A DNA stretch of 64,000 bases. Source: Pelosinus sp. IPA-1 (lineage in GTDB: Bacteria > Bacillota > Negativicutes > DSM-13327). Made by a program: the position numbers and the translations under genes. The notes under the pieces are model-generated. The model was given only the letters and a program-made list of their open reading frames with translations, was not told the origin of the DNA and did no database searches. Below, one piece after another: positions 16,877 to 25,268 of the stretch. The stretch's first letter is position 1. Each line of letters opens with the position of its first letter. Location of the stretch: NCBI RefSeq assembly GCF_030269905.1, contig NZ_BSVC01000005.1, forward strand, positions 372,001 through 436,000, given 5' to 3'.

Positions 16877-18301
16877 CTATGCACTGATATTAGATTCTTC
16901 CGTACTATCCATTACATTTTTCAAGGCATTTTGATCTAAATAATTATAGATAGATTCTTTGTTCTTTCTAAAGGTGAGATATGCCATGAGATATACCCCT
17001 ACTGCAATAGCAATTAGTATTGGAGACTGGCTGAGGAAGGCCAAGAATACCAATCCCATAAGAGGCTTACCTAAAATATTGAAACTGGTAATTAACAATG
17101 CACCAACTGGTAAATGAACTCCCACTGAAGCACAAATTTCGGTAAACATAGGTGCCGTATATGTACACATATATAATCCTGCACTAAACCAAATAGCACC
17201 AGTAATGAGTACTTTAAATATATTGCCATTTACTAGTGGAACAATCCCTTGCACCATGAAAGGTAATGCTAGCAAATCAACTACCGGTAATACTTGGTTT
17301 CCAGGTAGTACAATTGCCAGGAAAACCATAACGGGGATAAGTATAATTCCTGAAATTAATGTTGCAGGCTCGCCATAGCCAGTTGCATCATTTACCCCAA
17401 GATACCATTGACGTGCTTTACTATCTTTCTTAACTGCTTTTCTCGCAGCTTCTGTTATTGGTAAGAAAGCTTGCGCAAATAGACCTGCCACTCTTGGGAA
17501 AATTGCCATAATAGCACTAGTAGCAATACCCATCGTCATGACTTGCCCCCAAGCTGGCAAGGTATTTAAACTTTTGAAATTCCCCATAATGCCAATAAAG
17601 ATACCAAGTAATAAACCTAAGGATACAGGTTCACCGAAGAATCCCAGTTTCTTTTGCAACTGCTCAGGACTCAATTTAATTTTATTTAAACCAAGGGAAT
17701 TTAGTAGGGGATCAAAGAGTACCGTAAAAATGGCTACTTCGATATTATGCATAGCAATGATAGTGCAATTGGGATAGTTATAGTAAGTTGACCATCTTTT
17801 AGCCAGTATTTCTGCAATTAACAAACTGTACATGTTTAATAAGATCATACATCCTAAAGATAACAACATATTTTGGGTTGCAAGGTAAACCATAGAACCC
17901 CATACCATATAGGAGTAGTTATTCCATAAGTCACCCGGTTGAAAAACATCTGTCCATTTAGCTAAAAATAGCACTGTTTGGACCAATAAGCCAACGCCTA
18001 AGAAAACCATACCAGCCTCTGTAGAATAAGCCACCAATGCAGTCGCCTGCCAGCCTACATCGAATACAGGCAGTTGTATTCCCGTATTCTCAACCATACT
18101 TTTTACTACAGGTGTGATAATTGGTGTGAAAGCATTTAAGAGCAGCGTAAACCCTTCTAACCCAACCCCCGCATATAATGCTGAAAAAAACGCTTTCTTA
18201 GTATTTACTTTTAAAATTTTAGCAATAACAAAAATGATAACTGGAACAAAAACAGGCGAACCGAAAGTCTGAAAGATCTCTTTTAATGCTTGTAAAAACA
18301 T
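16877..18301 (-). CDS. PTS galactitol-family permease, EIIC component
   Basis: A 474-aa polytopic membrane protein of the galactitol-type PTS EIIC (GatC) family, with about ten or more hydrophobic segments. It would translocate a polyol across the membrane while the partner EIIB phosphorylates it. Family features include the N-terminal FGSPVFVPVIIFVIAKIL segment, the GVGLEGFTLLLNAF segment, the NYPNCTIIAMHNIE loop and the VNDATGYGEPATLISG segment. The ATG at 18301 has AGGGGGAA seven bases upstream. It lies 26 nt behind the IIB gene. The family also contains arabitol and other pentitol transporters, so the substrate should not be assumed to be galactitol. Confidence 0.88.
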   Translation of the reverse strand: MFLQALKEIFQTFGSPVFVPVIIFVIAKILKVNTKKAFFSALYAGVGLEGFTLLLNAFTPIITPVVKSMVENTGIQLPVFDVGWQATALVAYSTEAGMVFLGVGLLVQTVLFLAKWTDVFQPGDLWNNYSYMVWGSMVYLATQNMLLSLGCMILLNMYSLLIAEILAKRWSTYYNYPNCTIIAMHNIEVAIFTVLFDPLLNSLGLNKIKLSPEQLQKKLGFFGEPVSLGLLLGIFIGIMGNFKSLNTLPAWGQVMTMGIATSAIMAIFPRVAGLFAQAFLPITEAARKAVKKDSKARQWYLGVNDATGYGEPATLISGIILIPVMVFLAIVLPGNQVLPVVDLLALPFMVQGIVPLVNGNIFKVLITGAIWFSAGLYMCTYTAPMFTEICASVGVHLPVGALLITSFNILGKPLMGLVFLAFLSQSPILIAIAVGVYLMAYLTFRKNKESIYNYLDQNALKNVMDSTEESNISA

Positions 18302-18327
18302 AGATATTCCCCCTAAACTTATTTATG

Positions 18328-18642
18328 TTAATTCCTGTTATCCTTTTCTAGCATTTTAATCACACCCATGATTTCTTCCAAAAACTCATCTTCACCGAAT
18401 CCAGTAAGAAAACCAACAGCATTTATCGTTGGAATACCATAGTCCGCAGAGGGCAGTGGACTGGTGTGGGTGATAAAATCAAACCTACCTCCTTCCGCTA
18501 AATTAAGCGCTTCTGTTGGTTTTGCCTCCGTTGCCGTAATTCTAATCCCCCTTTCTTCCATCGCTTCCTTCAATTTTTCGGCGATCATCGACGAAGTGAC
18601 TGTACCTGATCCACATACTGACAGAACGTTAAACTTTCTCAT
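18328..18642 (-). CDS. PTS galactitol-family EIIB component
   Basis: A 104-aa cytoplasmic phosphocarrier of the PTS lactose/galactitol EIIB type. The phosphorylatable cysteine is in the P-loop-like VLSVCGSGTVTSSM (Cys9), which takes phosphate from EIIA and passes it to the sugar. The start is the ATG at 18642, seven bases after AAAGGAG; a TTG six codons upstream overlaps that site. It lies between the IIA and IIC genes of the same transporter, with 40-nt and 26-nt gaps. Confidence 0.88.
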   Translation of the reverse strand: MRKFNVLSVCGSGTVTSSMIAEKLKEAMEERGIRITATEAKPTEALNLAEGGRFDFITHTSPLPSADYGIPTINAVGFLTGFGEDEFLEEIMGVIKMLEKDNRN

Positions 18643-18682
18643 TGCATTACTCCTTTCCAATTTAATTTATTGCATTGTCCTG

Positions 18683-19132
18683 TTACTGATCAAGACAACT
18701 TAATAACCCAGATGCCTCTTCTTTGGATGTAACATTTCTCAATTTCACTAACAACTCTTTATTTTGAAATACCGACATGAGATTTTTTAGTAGCTGGATC
18801 TGCAGATTTGGATCTTTAACTGCTAATAAAAAAACCAATTCTACACTTAATTCTTCATCTGGATTTATCATAGAATGAAAGATAGAAGCATCCTTTAGCG
18901 TTGCAATGGCAATATTCGATTGAATTACATGACCTGAGTCAGTATGTGGAATTGCTACGCAAAAATCACCAATTGAAAGTCCTGTGGGAAGATTTTTTTC
19001 CCTTTCTAACACCGCTTGGACATAGCTATCTTTTACATACCCTTTGGTTAACATTAAGTCCCCTAGTTTTTCTATAATATCTTTTGATGAGTTTGCTTCC
19101 ATATTTAATACTACTAAATCTAAATCCAACAT
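18683..19132 (-). CDS. PTS EIIA component (mannitol/fructose/galactitol type)
   Basis: A 149-aa EIIA_2-fold phosphocarrier; the active histidine is in AIPHTDSGHV, the standard signature (phosphorylated by HPr). The start is taken as the ATG at 19132, eleven bases after AGGAG; a GTG four codons upstream overlaps that site. It is the first structural gene of the transporter and follows the regulator gene by 44 nt, so the two are probably cotranscribed. The neighbouring regulator ends in its own EIIA_2-like domain, so the cell encodes this domain twice in adjacent genes. Confidence 0.88.
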   Translation of the reverse strand: MLDLDLVVLNMEANSSKDIIEKLGDLMLTKGYVKDSYVQAVLEREKNLPTGLSIGDFCVAIPHTDSGHVIQSNIAIATLKDASIFHSMINPDEELSVELVFLLAVKDPNLQIQLLKNLMSVFQNKELLVKLRNVTSKEEASGLLSCLDQ

Positions 19133-19176
19133 ATATACAACCACTCCTTATGTTAGTTAACTGGACTATATCTTGA

Positions 19177-22059
19177 TCACTCTTTCATTTTAGCGAAAAG
19201 AATTTCTCTAAATTGATTTATGTCTGTTAGATCTTTCAACCCTTCTACAAAATCTAAATTTAAGAACGGTTTTAACAAACCTTTAACAATTTTCTTATCA
19301 TTAATTTTAAATGCTGGTAAACAAACAATCTTTGCTTTACCACCACCCCAAGCCATTGGTTGTTTTAACTTAGCCACCACAATGGCTGATTTATTAACTA
19401 TGTTAGATTCCCCATGAGGAATTGCCATGCCCCCTTTCATAAAGGTAGGAGACATTTCTTCTCTTTTTAAAACTGACTGCAAAAACTCTTTTTTTACATA
19501 CCCTTTATTGATTAGGAGTAGACACATAACCTCAATTAATTCTTTTTGAGCAGTAATTGAGGATTCAAAAACAAATAGATCCTCCTTTGAAAAGTTTGCT
19601 AAATCCTTTCCTTTTTCACTATTTAGAATTAGGTCAAATTCTCTTATGCCGCTACTAAGTAAATAAGGATCATAAACGATAAAGTTAACTCCTTCAATTT
19701 CAGGATTAATGGTTCCGATAATCGTCAATATTTTAAATTTTTCTTGAATTTCTTGTATTTTATCCCGTAAATGATCGTCCATCACTCCTACCTGAAATAC
19801 AGTAACATTTGGGTATTTTTTTTCAATAGCTTGTCTAATATGATAAGCCGTTCCTTCACCTGTAAGGCATAAGGCAACAATCGCGATTGGTTTACTAGTT
19901 TCCTCTATGCTTAATAAGGGATAATTGTAGCGACTTTTTACTAAGCTTGCATATATTTCATTCAAGTTATTTTCCGGGATAGAGGCTTTGCGTACCGCTT
20001 CTATCACAGTAAGTAAATCTACTCGATCAAGAGTCTGGGTTTGTATTTGTAATTTTTCCGTAACAATTTTACCAGCGTTAACAAGTGAGCCCATATCTAC
20101 CAAAAATAATATGCCTCTACCTTCATCTACAATCTTAGAGATGCCAATGATCTTTTCATAAATCATAGCTGGGCTTTCATCTAAAGGCATGTCAATGGCT
20201 ATGGGGAAAGTCACGTTAAGTAATTCCCTTACTACATTAATAATTTCAGTAGCAATTTTCCCATGGGAGACTACAACCACTCCTACTCGGTTCTTCGGTG
20301 TCTTATTTTGAACAGCGGCCTTAATATACATTGCAATAAAGCCAATTTCATCTTCTGGTAGCTCCACATCTTTTAATTCTTTCAGCCAGTTACCAACTTG
20401 ATGTGCTATGTTATACTCTTTCGCGAAGTCTTTTTTTATTTTAGATAGGTTAATATTTATAATGGGCTGTTTTAAACGTATTCTTTTGACTGTTTCATCT
20501 AAATGAATGGCTAAGTAAATAAATATATTTTCGTTAATTTCATTGTACAGATGCTCTTTTATTAATTGCAGCCTTACTTTCTTTACTAAAACAATAATAT
20601 CTTTATCTGCTATATTTACTAATTCCGTTAAGGAAAAGTATTTATTCTTAGCAGTAAGACTTGATTCAAGATTACTGAACTTATTACTAATAAAAGTCCA
20701 TAAAATTTCCTCTACTTCCGAGAAATTTATATTTAGCTTAATTAAGTCATAATATTTTTTTTCAATCTGCCGATAGAAATCTTCCGGCACCGAGCATTCG
20801 TTATTTTGAATATCTTTAATAAAATTAGCACTATTCTTAATAAAAGGTATAAATAACATATCCTGAATGTAATTTCTAATCTCTATAATGTTAATGTCTT
20901 CCAAGATAAAATCTCGCTGAATACTATTGGTTTCTAAAATATCTTCATATCCGATACTAATAATTTCACTATCTTTCCCTATATTTTTCATGAAGGCCCT
21001 AGCACAAACGACTTGTATTGTACTTTTTAGTTGACCAATATTACCGTTAAACCTTTTTAGAGTTAGTATTTCTATCACTTTAGACTCTACAAAAATTTTC
21101 ACATTAATCCGGTTGCATTCTTTTTGAAAAAAGTCATATATAATCTCAACCTTTTCAACAAAAGCTCTCTCATGTAAAGAAGGGATCGAAATAATCATTG
21201 GTATACGTCTTCTAAAACTTAATAGTAAATTGGACTCTATATTCTCCGTAGTTGCGCCGATAAACATAATTTTTACTTTTCTTTCATCTTTTGTCTCACC
21301 TAATCTTCTAAACTGTCCTCTATCTAAGATAGAAAAAAGAATTTCTTGCCCCTTTGGCGGTAACCTATGAATTTCATCTAAAAAAAGAATGCCATTATTC
21401 GCATGTTCCACTATTCCTTCTGTATCGCTATCAGCACCAGTAAAAGCACCTTTTTTATAACCATATAATAAAGACAATAGCAGCTGAGGATTATCACTGT
21501 AATCTGCACAGTTAAAAACGATAAATGGTATTGTTTCCCCTATAACTTTCTTCTGCTTCGCAAAATTGTACATACATTCAGCGAACTGTGTCTTCCCAAC
21601 GCCGCTTTCACCAATAATAAGGGTTGCCAGGCCAAAAGGAGGGTATAAGATTGCAGATTTTGATTGGATCACATTGTTTTCTAGACTACCATTATGACCT
21701 ACTAAGTTGGCAAAGGGATCTTGCAGCACGACTATTTCTTCTTCATCGGGTATGTTATCTATACTAGATTCACTAAAAAATTCTTCCACTACATGCCTAG
21801 ATATATCAAAACCTGATTCCATTAATTTCTTGGTGATTTCAGTAATATTCAGCTTACTATTTCCTTTGACTATGGTTTCTATTGTTTTCTTTAAATATGG
21901 TTTGCGCCGTTCTCTTGAGTTGCCAATTCCTAACTCTTTACGTAAAATTGTAATTTGCTCTCTTGTAGTCGATAACATTTTTGCTAATCTTACATCTGTA
22001 AACGGATCTTTTATGTTTTCAGTTCTTATAATCCCTAACATCTTTTCTTTTAAATCCAT
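19177..22059 (-). CDS. LevR-type sigma-54-dependent PTS regulator
   Basis: A 960-aa transcription activator. Order of domains: N-terminal winged-helix-like region (about 1-100); AAA+ sigma-54 activator domain (about 110-350) with Walker A GESGVGKT (about 149-156), GAFTGA sigma-54 contact loop (about 203-208) and LFLDEIHRL; a PRD regulatory domain (about 480-580); an EIIA-Man-like domain with VVSHGK (His about 599); an EIIB-Gat-like domain (about 725-800); and a C-terminal EIIA_2-like domain with AIPHGESN (His about 882). LevR proteins I know end in a second PRD, so the EIIA_2 end is notable. It should activate the PTS operon according to PTS phosphorylation. ATG at 22059 with AGAGGGG upstream; a sigma-54 promoter lies directly in front. 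Confidence 0.9.
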   Translation of the reverse strand: MDLKEKMLGIIRTENIKDPFTDVRLAKMLSTTREQITILRKELGIGNSRERRKPYLKKTIETIVKGNSKLNITEITKKLMESGFDISRHVVEEFFSESSIDNIPDEEEIVVLQDPFANLVGHNGSLENNVIQSKSAILYPPFGLATLIIGESGVGKTQFAECMYNFAKQKKVIGETIPFIVFNCADYSDNPQLLLSLLYGYKKGAFTGADSDTEGIVEHANNGILFLDEIHRLPPKGQEILFSILDRGQFRRLGETKDERKVKIMFIGATTENIESNLLLSFRRRIPMIISIPSLHERAFVEKVEIIYDFFQKECNRINVKIFVESKVIEILTLKRFNGNIGQLKSTIQVVCARAFMKNIGKDSEIISIGYEDILETNSIQRDFILEDINIIEIRNYIQDMLFIPFIKNSANFIKDIQNNECSVPEDFYRQIEKKYYDLIKLNINFSEVEEILWTFISNKFSNLESSLTAKNKYFSLTELVNIADKDIIVLVKKVRLQLIKEHLYNEINENIFIYLAIHLDETVKRIRLKQPIININLSKIKKDFAKEYNIAHQVGNWLKELKDVELPEDEIGFIAMYIKAAVQNKTPKNRVGVVVVSHGKIATEIINVVRELLNVTFPIAIDMPLDESPAMIYEKIIGISKIVDEGRGILFLVDMGSLVNAGKIVTEKLQIQTQTLDRVDLLTVIEAVRKASIPENNLNEIYASLVKSRYNYPLLSIEETSKPIAIVALCLTGEGTAYHIRQAIEKKYPNVTVFQVGVMDDHLRDKIQEIQEKFKILTIIGTINPEIEGVNFIVYDPYLLSSGIREFDLILNSEKGKDLANFSKEDLFVFESSITAQKELIEVMCLLLINKGYVKKEFLQSVLKREEMSPTFMKGGMAIPHGESNIVNKSAIVVAKLKQPMAWGGGKAKIVCLPAFKINDKKIVKGLLKPFLNLDFVEGLKDLTDINQFREILFAKMKE

Positions 22060-22089
22060 TACAAAACCCCTCTTCTGCTTCTATACTAC

Positions 22090-22104
22090 GCAATTACCAT
22101 GCCA
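22090..22104 (-). promoter_or_regulatory. sigma-54 (-24/-12) promoter of the PTS regulator operon
   Basis: Minus-strand TGGCATGGTAATTGC has the GG and GC doublets with exact sigma-54 spacing (consensus TGGCAC-N5-TTGC; one mismatch). The start site would be about 22078, 19 nt before the regulator's ATG. The first downstream gene encodes a GAFTGA-containing activator, so positive autoregulation of the whole block is likely. Confidence 0.8.
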
Positions 22105-22235
22105 TACAAAAAAATAATTTATATTTGCCTTAAAAGCCAGTAAACCTGCTACCATCTATCAGATTTTACCATTTCATGAATATTTTGTACATTTTCCTAA
22201 CAGTACTCAACTACAAACTTATCATTTTTAACATC

Positions 22236-22298
22236 TTAAATAAGTAGAAAGGATATAAGCCAGTTTACGCCTAGCTTATATCCTTTCTACTTATTTAA
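22236..22298. repeat. Perfect 25-bp inverted repeat upstream of the sigma-54 promoter
   Basis: Arms at 22236-22260 and 22274-22298 (arm core AAGTAGAAAGGATATAAGC) pair perfectly around a 13-nt spacer. Neither side is followed by a U-run, and the bactofilin gene already has its own terminator at 22350-22387. Its distance, about 130-195 bp upstream of the sigma-54 promoter, fits an activator binding site, but a processed RNA hairpin is also possible. The 22060-22396 gap holds this, the promoter and the terminator, and no gene. Confidence 0.6.
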
Positions 22299-22344
22299 AT
22301 GCTGACAATTTCCGCTATATCTTCTATTCAGCGTTTTTATATAC

Positions 22345-22387
22345 AAAAAAAATAATGCCTCGTTCATTATTTCTAATGCCGAGGCAA
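22345..22387 (-). terminator. Intrinsic terminator of the bactofilin gene
   Basis: TGCCTCG/CGAGGCA arms (22357-22363, 22381-22387) with a 17-nt loop and, on the minus strand, TTATTTTTTTT after the second arm. Confidence 0.8.
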
Positions 22388-22396
22388 TGATTTTTA

Positions 22397-22786
22397 TTAT
22401 TTTGCTGAATTTTTCTTTGTGACAATTTCTTCGCTAGGATGACGCATCTCACATGCCCCTTTAAAAACAGCACCTTCACTAATACCTAAGATACCTGCTT
22501 TGATATCTCCAATAATTTGCGCACTAGGAAGTAACTCTAATTTTTCAGTAATATCTACATTACCATAAATAGTACCAGCAATCGTAGCATTAACAGCTTT
22601 ACATTGGGCAGTAACTTTTGCATTTTCTCCGATCACTATATTACCAGTTGTATTGATATCGCCTTCAAATTGTCCGTCAATCCGGATGGTACCCTTACCG
22701 CTAATATTTCCCTTCATTATGGTATCCTTACCAATAATAGTCTCAACCTCACCTACGTAAGTCGTTTTTTTATTACTACTAAACAT
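22397..22786 (-). CDS. Bactofilin (polymer-forming cytoskeletal protein)
   Basis: A 129-aa bactofilin. After a short disordered N-terminus comes the repeated beta-helix pattern (ETIIGKDTIMKGNISGKGTI, GQFEGDINTTGNIVIGENA, INATIAGTIYGNV-like turns), which lets the protein polymerise without nucleotides. Such proteins scaffold cell-wall enzymes at the membrane. It lies 62 nt downstream of an M23 peptidase gene, a pairing seen widely. The ATG at 22786 has AGGAG seven to eight bases upstream. Confidence 0.9.
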   Translation of the reverse strand: MFSSNKKTTYVGEVETIIGKDTIMKGNISGKGTIRIDGQFEGDINTTGNIVIGENAKVTAQCKAVNATIAGTIYGNVDITEKLELLPSAQIIGDIKAGILGISEGAVFKGACEMRHPSEEIVTKKNSAK

Positions 22787-22848
22787 ATTGCACGCTCCTG
22801 TATTGTTGTCAGCTTTATCTACTGTTTCTAGTTATCTACTCAACTTGA

Positions 22849-23775
22849 TTAATTTAGGAAACTTGCAGGATTAACAGCAGTACCATTTACCCTAATTTCA
22901 TAATGACAGTGCGGTCCCGTGCTTGCTCCTGTGTTACCAAGATATGCAATGACTTGTCCTTTCTTTACGACTTGACCAGTATGTACGAGTAATTGAGAAT
23001 TATGTCCATAAATAGTGGCAATACCATTTCCATGATTGATTTGTACCATATTACCGTACCCACCATACCATTCACTCTGTACGACCTCACCGTCTGCCGT
23101 GGCAACAATGGGGGTTCCTACACTATTGGCTATATCAATGCCTGGGTGATAATCACCACCACCGCCCCATGGTGAGCTGCGCCAGCCAAAACGAGATGTA
23201 ACATCGCCACTTGTTGGCCAAATAGAGGGAGTCGCTGCAAGCCTAGCTTGTTTTGCCAACAATTCTTGCTTTAATTCAACTAAACTTTGCTCACGTATTG
23301 TAACTGCTGCCTGCAAATCATTTACTACTACTTTAATATTATCAATATCGGATTGTACTCGAGGTCCACCTTGTCCACTGTAAGTGGCAGAAGGACGCAC
23401 CAAGCCAGCCCGAGATGTATTTGTCGTATCTTCATTATTAACAATACGCCTTATTTCTGCATCTAGGGAATTTAGCCGCTCCATATCTGATTGTAATTTG
23501 GCCGTTTCTTTTGCCAATTTTTCGATCTCCGTAACCTGATCTCCATTGCTCTTTCGCAGATTTTCTAATTCAGCCTTTTCAGCACTAGCGATAGTGGCGC
23601 TATGACGAAAGTTAATAAAACTCCCTGCTATAACTATAGCAAGCAAACATATTAAACATATGGCTCCCTTTACGGCTAAAATTGGTATCCGGATTTTACG
23701 AACCGCCTGCCCTTGGTGAGGTACAACCATTAGAGTGTATTCTCTTCTATCTGGTTTATTTTCTTTTTTTATCAA
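22849..23775 (-). CDS. Membrane-anchored M23 family metallopeptidase
   Basis: A 308-aa protein with a positively charged cytoplasmic N-terminus, one membrane helix (about residues 33-52), a coiled coil (about 60-105), and a C-terminal LytM/M23 domain with zinc ligands in HPGIDIAN and GPHCHYEIR, plus the YGHNSQLLVHTGQVV segment. It likely cleaves peptidoglycan cross-bridges outside the membrane, guided by the adjacent bactofilin. The start is a TTG at 23775 with GGGAGG eight bases upstream. Confidence 0.9.
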   Translation of the reverse strand: MIKKENKPDRREYTLMVVPHQGQAVRKIRIPILAVKGAICLICLLAIVIAGSFINFRHSATIASAEKAELENLRKSNGDQVTEIEKLAKETAKLQSDMERLNSLDAEIRRIVNNEDTTNTSRAGLVRPSATYSGQGGPRVQSDIDNIKVVVNDLQAAVTIREQSLVELKQELLAKQARLAATPSIWPTSGDVTSRFGWRSSPWGGGGDYHPGIDIANSVGTPIVATADGEVVQSEWYGGYGNMVQINHGNGIATIYGHNSQLLVHTGQVVKKGQVIAYLGNTGASTGPHCHYEIRVNGTAVNPASFLN

Positions 23776-23865
23776 AAAGTTTCCTCCCCTCGTTGGAAAT
23801 TTTTTCTATATATTGAAACACATCTATTATTCGCCCTAAATGTAAAATATCCTGCTACATTTAAG

Positions 23866-24372
23866 TTATTTTTTCATAGCCTGTGTTAACGCTTGTTTTT
23901 CTTCTTCTGTTAAGAGATAAGATGAGTCTCCTGAAACAACTGGTTTTGCATAAGTACGAAATTCATTACGACCATAAATACTCGAAATAACTATACCATT
24001 GTTATGTGAGTCCAAAATAGCGATTGCAAAACTTAGATCACTCCCCACGTCTTCAAAGGCATTAAATCTAACTAATGCTACCTTCTGAATACATTCCTTA
24101 GAGATGCCTTCTAAACGTCTACACACTACTGATAAATCATCCACTTTGTGAACAACTTGCTTTACATCTTCAATGTGTGAAAGTAGAAGTGTCTCTAAAT
24201 TTTGGCCATCCATCCCCTGCATCATTGTCCGGTATCGCTTATTCATCTTAGCTAATTTCATATTAATACTGACAAATACTACCAATGCTAGTAGTATCAT
24301 AATTGTCATTCCTAATAACACATATTGTAAATTATTCATTACCAGGCTAGACAGTTGTGCTACATAATCCAT
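23866..24372 (-). CDS. DUF4446 family membrane protein
   Basis: A 168-aa protein of the DUF4446 family: one N-terminal membrane helix (about residues 17-37), a helical segment with heptad character (about 40-95), and a conserved C-terminal domain with VALVRFNAFEDVGSDLSFAIAILD and NGIVISSIYGR. Biochemical function is unknown to me. In Firmicutes such genes are often close to parA/parB and the origin, as here. ATG at 24372. Confidence 0.82.
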   Translation of the reverse strand: MDYVAQLSSLVMNNLQYVLLGMTIMILLALVVFVSINMKLAKMNKRYRTMMQGMDGQNLETLLLSHIEDVKQVVHKVDDLSVVCRRLEGISKECIQKVALVRFNAFEDVGSDLSFAIAILDSHNNGIVISSIYGRNEFRTYAKPVVSGDSSYLLTEEEKQALTQAMKK

Positions 24373-24407
24373 TTTTACATCATACCTTTCAACTTACACT
24401 TAATTTT

Positions 24408-25088
24408 TTATGTCGGCCATAGAGACGCAAGTACTGCGGCTACTGGAATTGCCGGGAGTAAATTAGCTACTTTTATTGTTTTTATTTCTAACATGAGTAA
24501 ACTAATTCCCATAATAAGTAAACCGCCAACCGCTGTCATTTCCATAATCATTCCATCAGCTATTATACCACTAAGACTACTAGCCAATAAAGTAATCAAA
24601 CCTTGATAAACTAAAACAGAAATACTGGACAAAGCTACTCCAATCCCCATTCCGGCTGCAAACACAGCAGATGCAACAGCATCTAACATAGACTTTGCAT
24701 ATAAAGTACTCGCATCACCTGTTAATCCATCTTGTATGGAACCAACGATCGCCATTGCTCCCACACAAAATACAAGGCTTCCAGTGATGAAGCCCTCGCC
24801 CACACGACCAAATTTGCTACCTACCTGCAAATTTAGCCAATCGCCGAGACGTGTTAGCCAGTTATCAATTGCAATAAACTCACCAATTAACCCACCAATT
24901 ACTACGCTTAATATTACTATTAGTATATTTTGTGTTTTAAATGCCATTTGTAAACCAATTAATCCGACAGCTAAAGCTAATCCATGCATTACCGTTTGCT
25001 GGTATTTGGTTGAAAGCTTTTGTTTTAATAATAAACCTATTAGCGAGCCGCCGAGAACTGCTGCTGCATTCACTAAGGTTCCTTTCAC
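24408..25088 (-). CDS. DUF554 family membrane protein
   Basis: A 226-aa integral membrane protein of the DUF554 (YdfK-like) family, with about six hydrophobic segments and family motifs GTLVNAAAVLGGSLIGLLL, GSLVFCVGAMAIVGSIQDGL and KSMLDAVASAVFAAGMGIGV. Possible transporter; substrate unknown. The start is taken as the GTG at 25088 because a strong GGGGGG-type ribosome site lies just upstream and the family begins at this point; a longer frame reaching 25205 adds an unconvincing N-terminus. Confidence 0.85.
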   Translation of the reverse strand: MKGTLVNAAAVLGGSLIGLLLKQKLSTKYQQTVMHGLALAVGLIGLQMAFKTQNILIVILSVVIGGLIGEFIAIDNWLTRLGDWLNLQVGSKFGRVGEGFITGSLVFCVGAMAIVGSIQDGLTGDASTLYAKSMLDAVASAVFAAGMGIGVALSSISVLVYQGLITLLASSLSGIIADGMIMEMTAVGGLLIMGISLLMLEIKTIKVANLLPAIPVAAVLASLWPT

Positions 25089-25268
25089 TTGTTCCCCCCC
25101 TTTCCCCCATAATATTCTATTTATGCTTTCCTTAAAAGTACGAAGAACGCAAAGGTACGCAAGGCTGAAGATAGTCCTAAACGTCCCTTTGCGCCATATT
25201 CTCATTTATGTAATTCTACCAATTTCACTACTACTAAGTGACAATACATTTTACCATATGATTGCTTT

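Noticed and set aside
25089-25205. N-terminal extension of the DUF554 protein
   Set aside because: The family starts at the GTG at 25088, which has a strong ribosome site; the upstream residues do not resemble the family.
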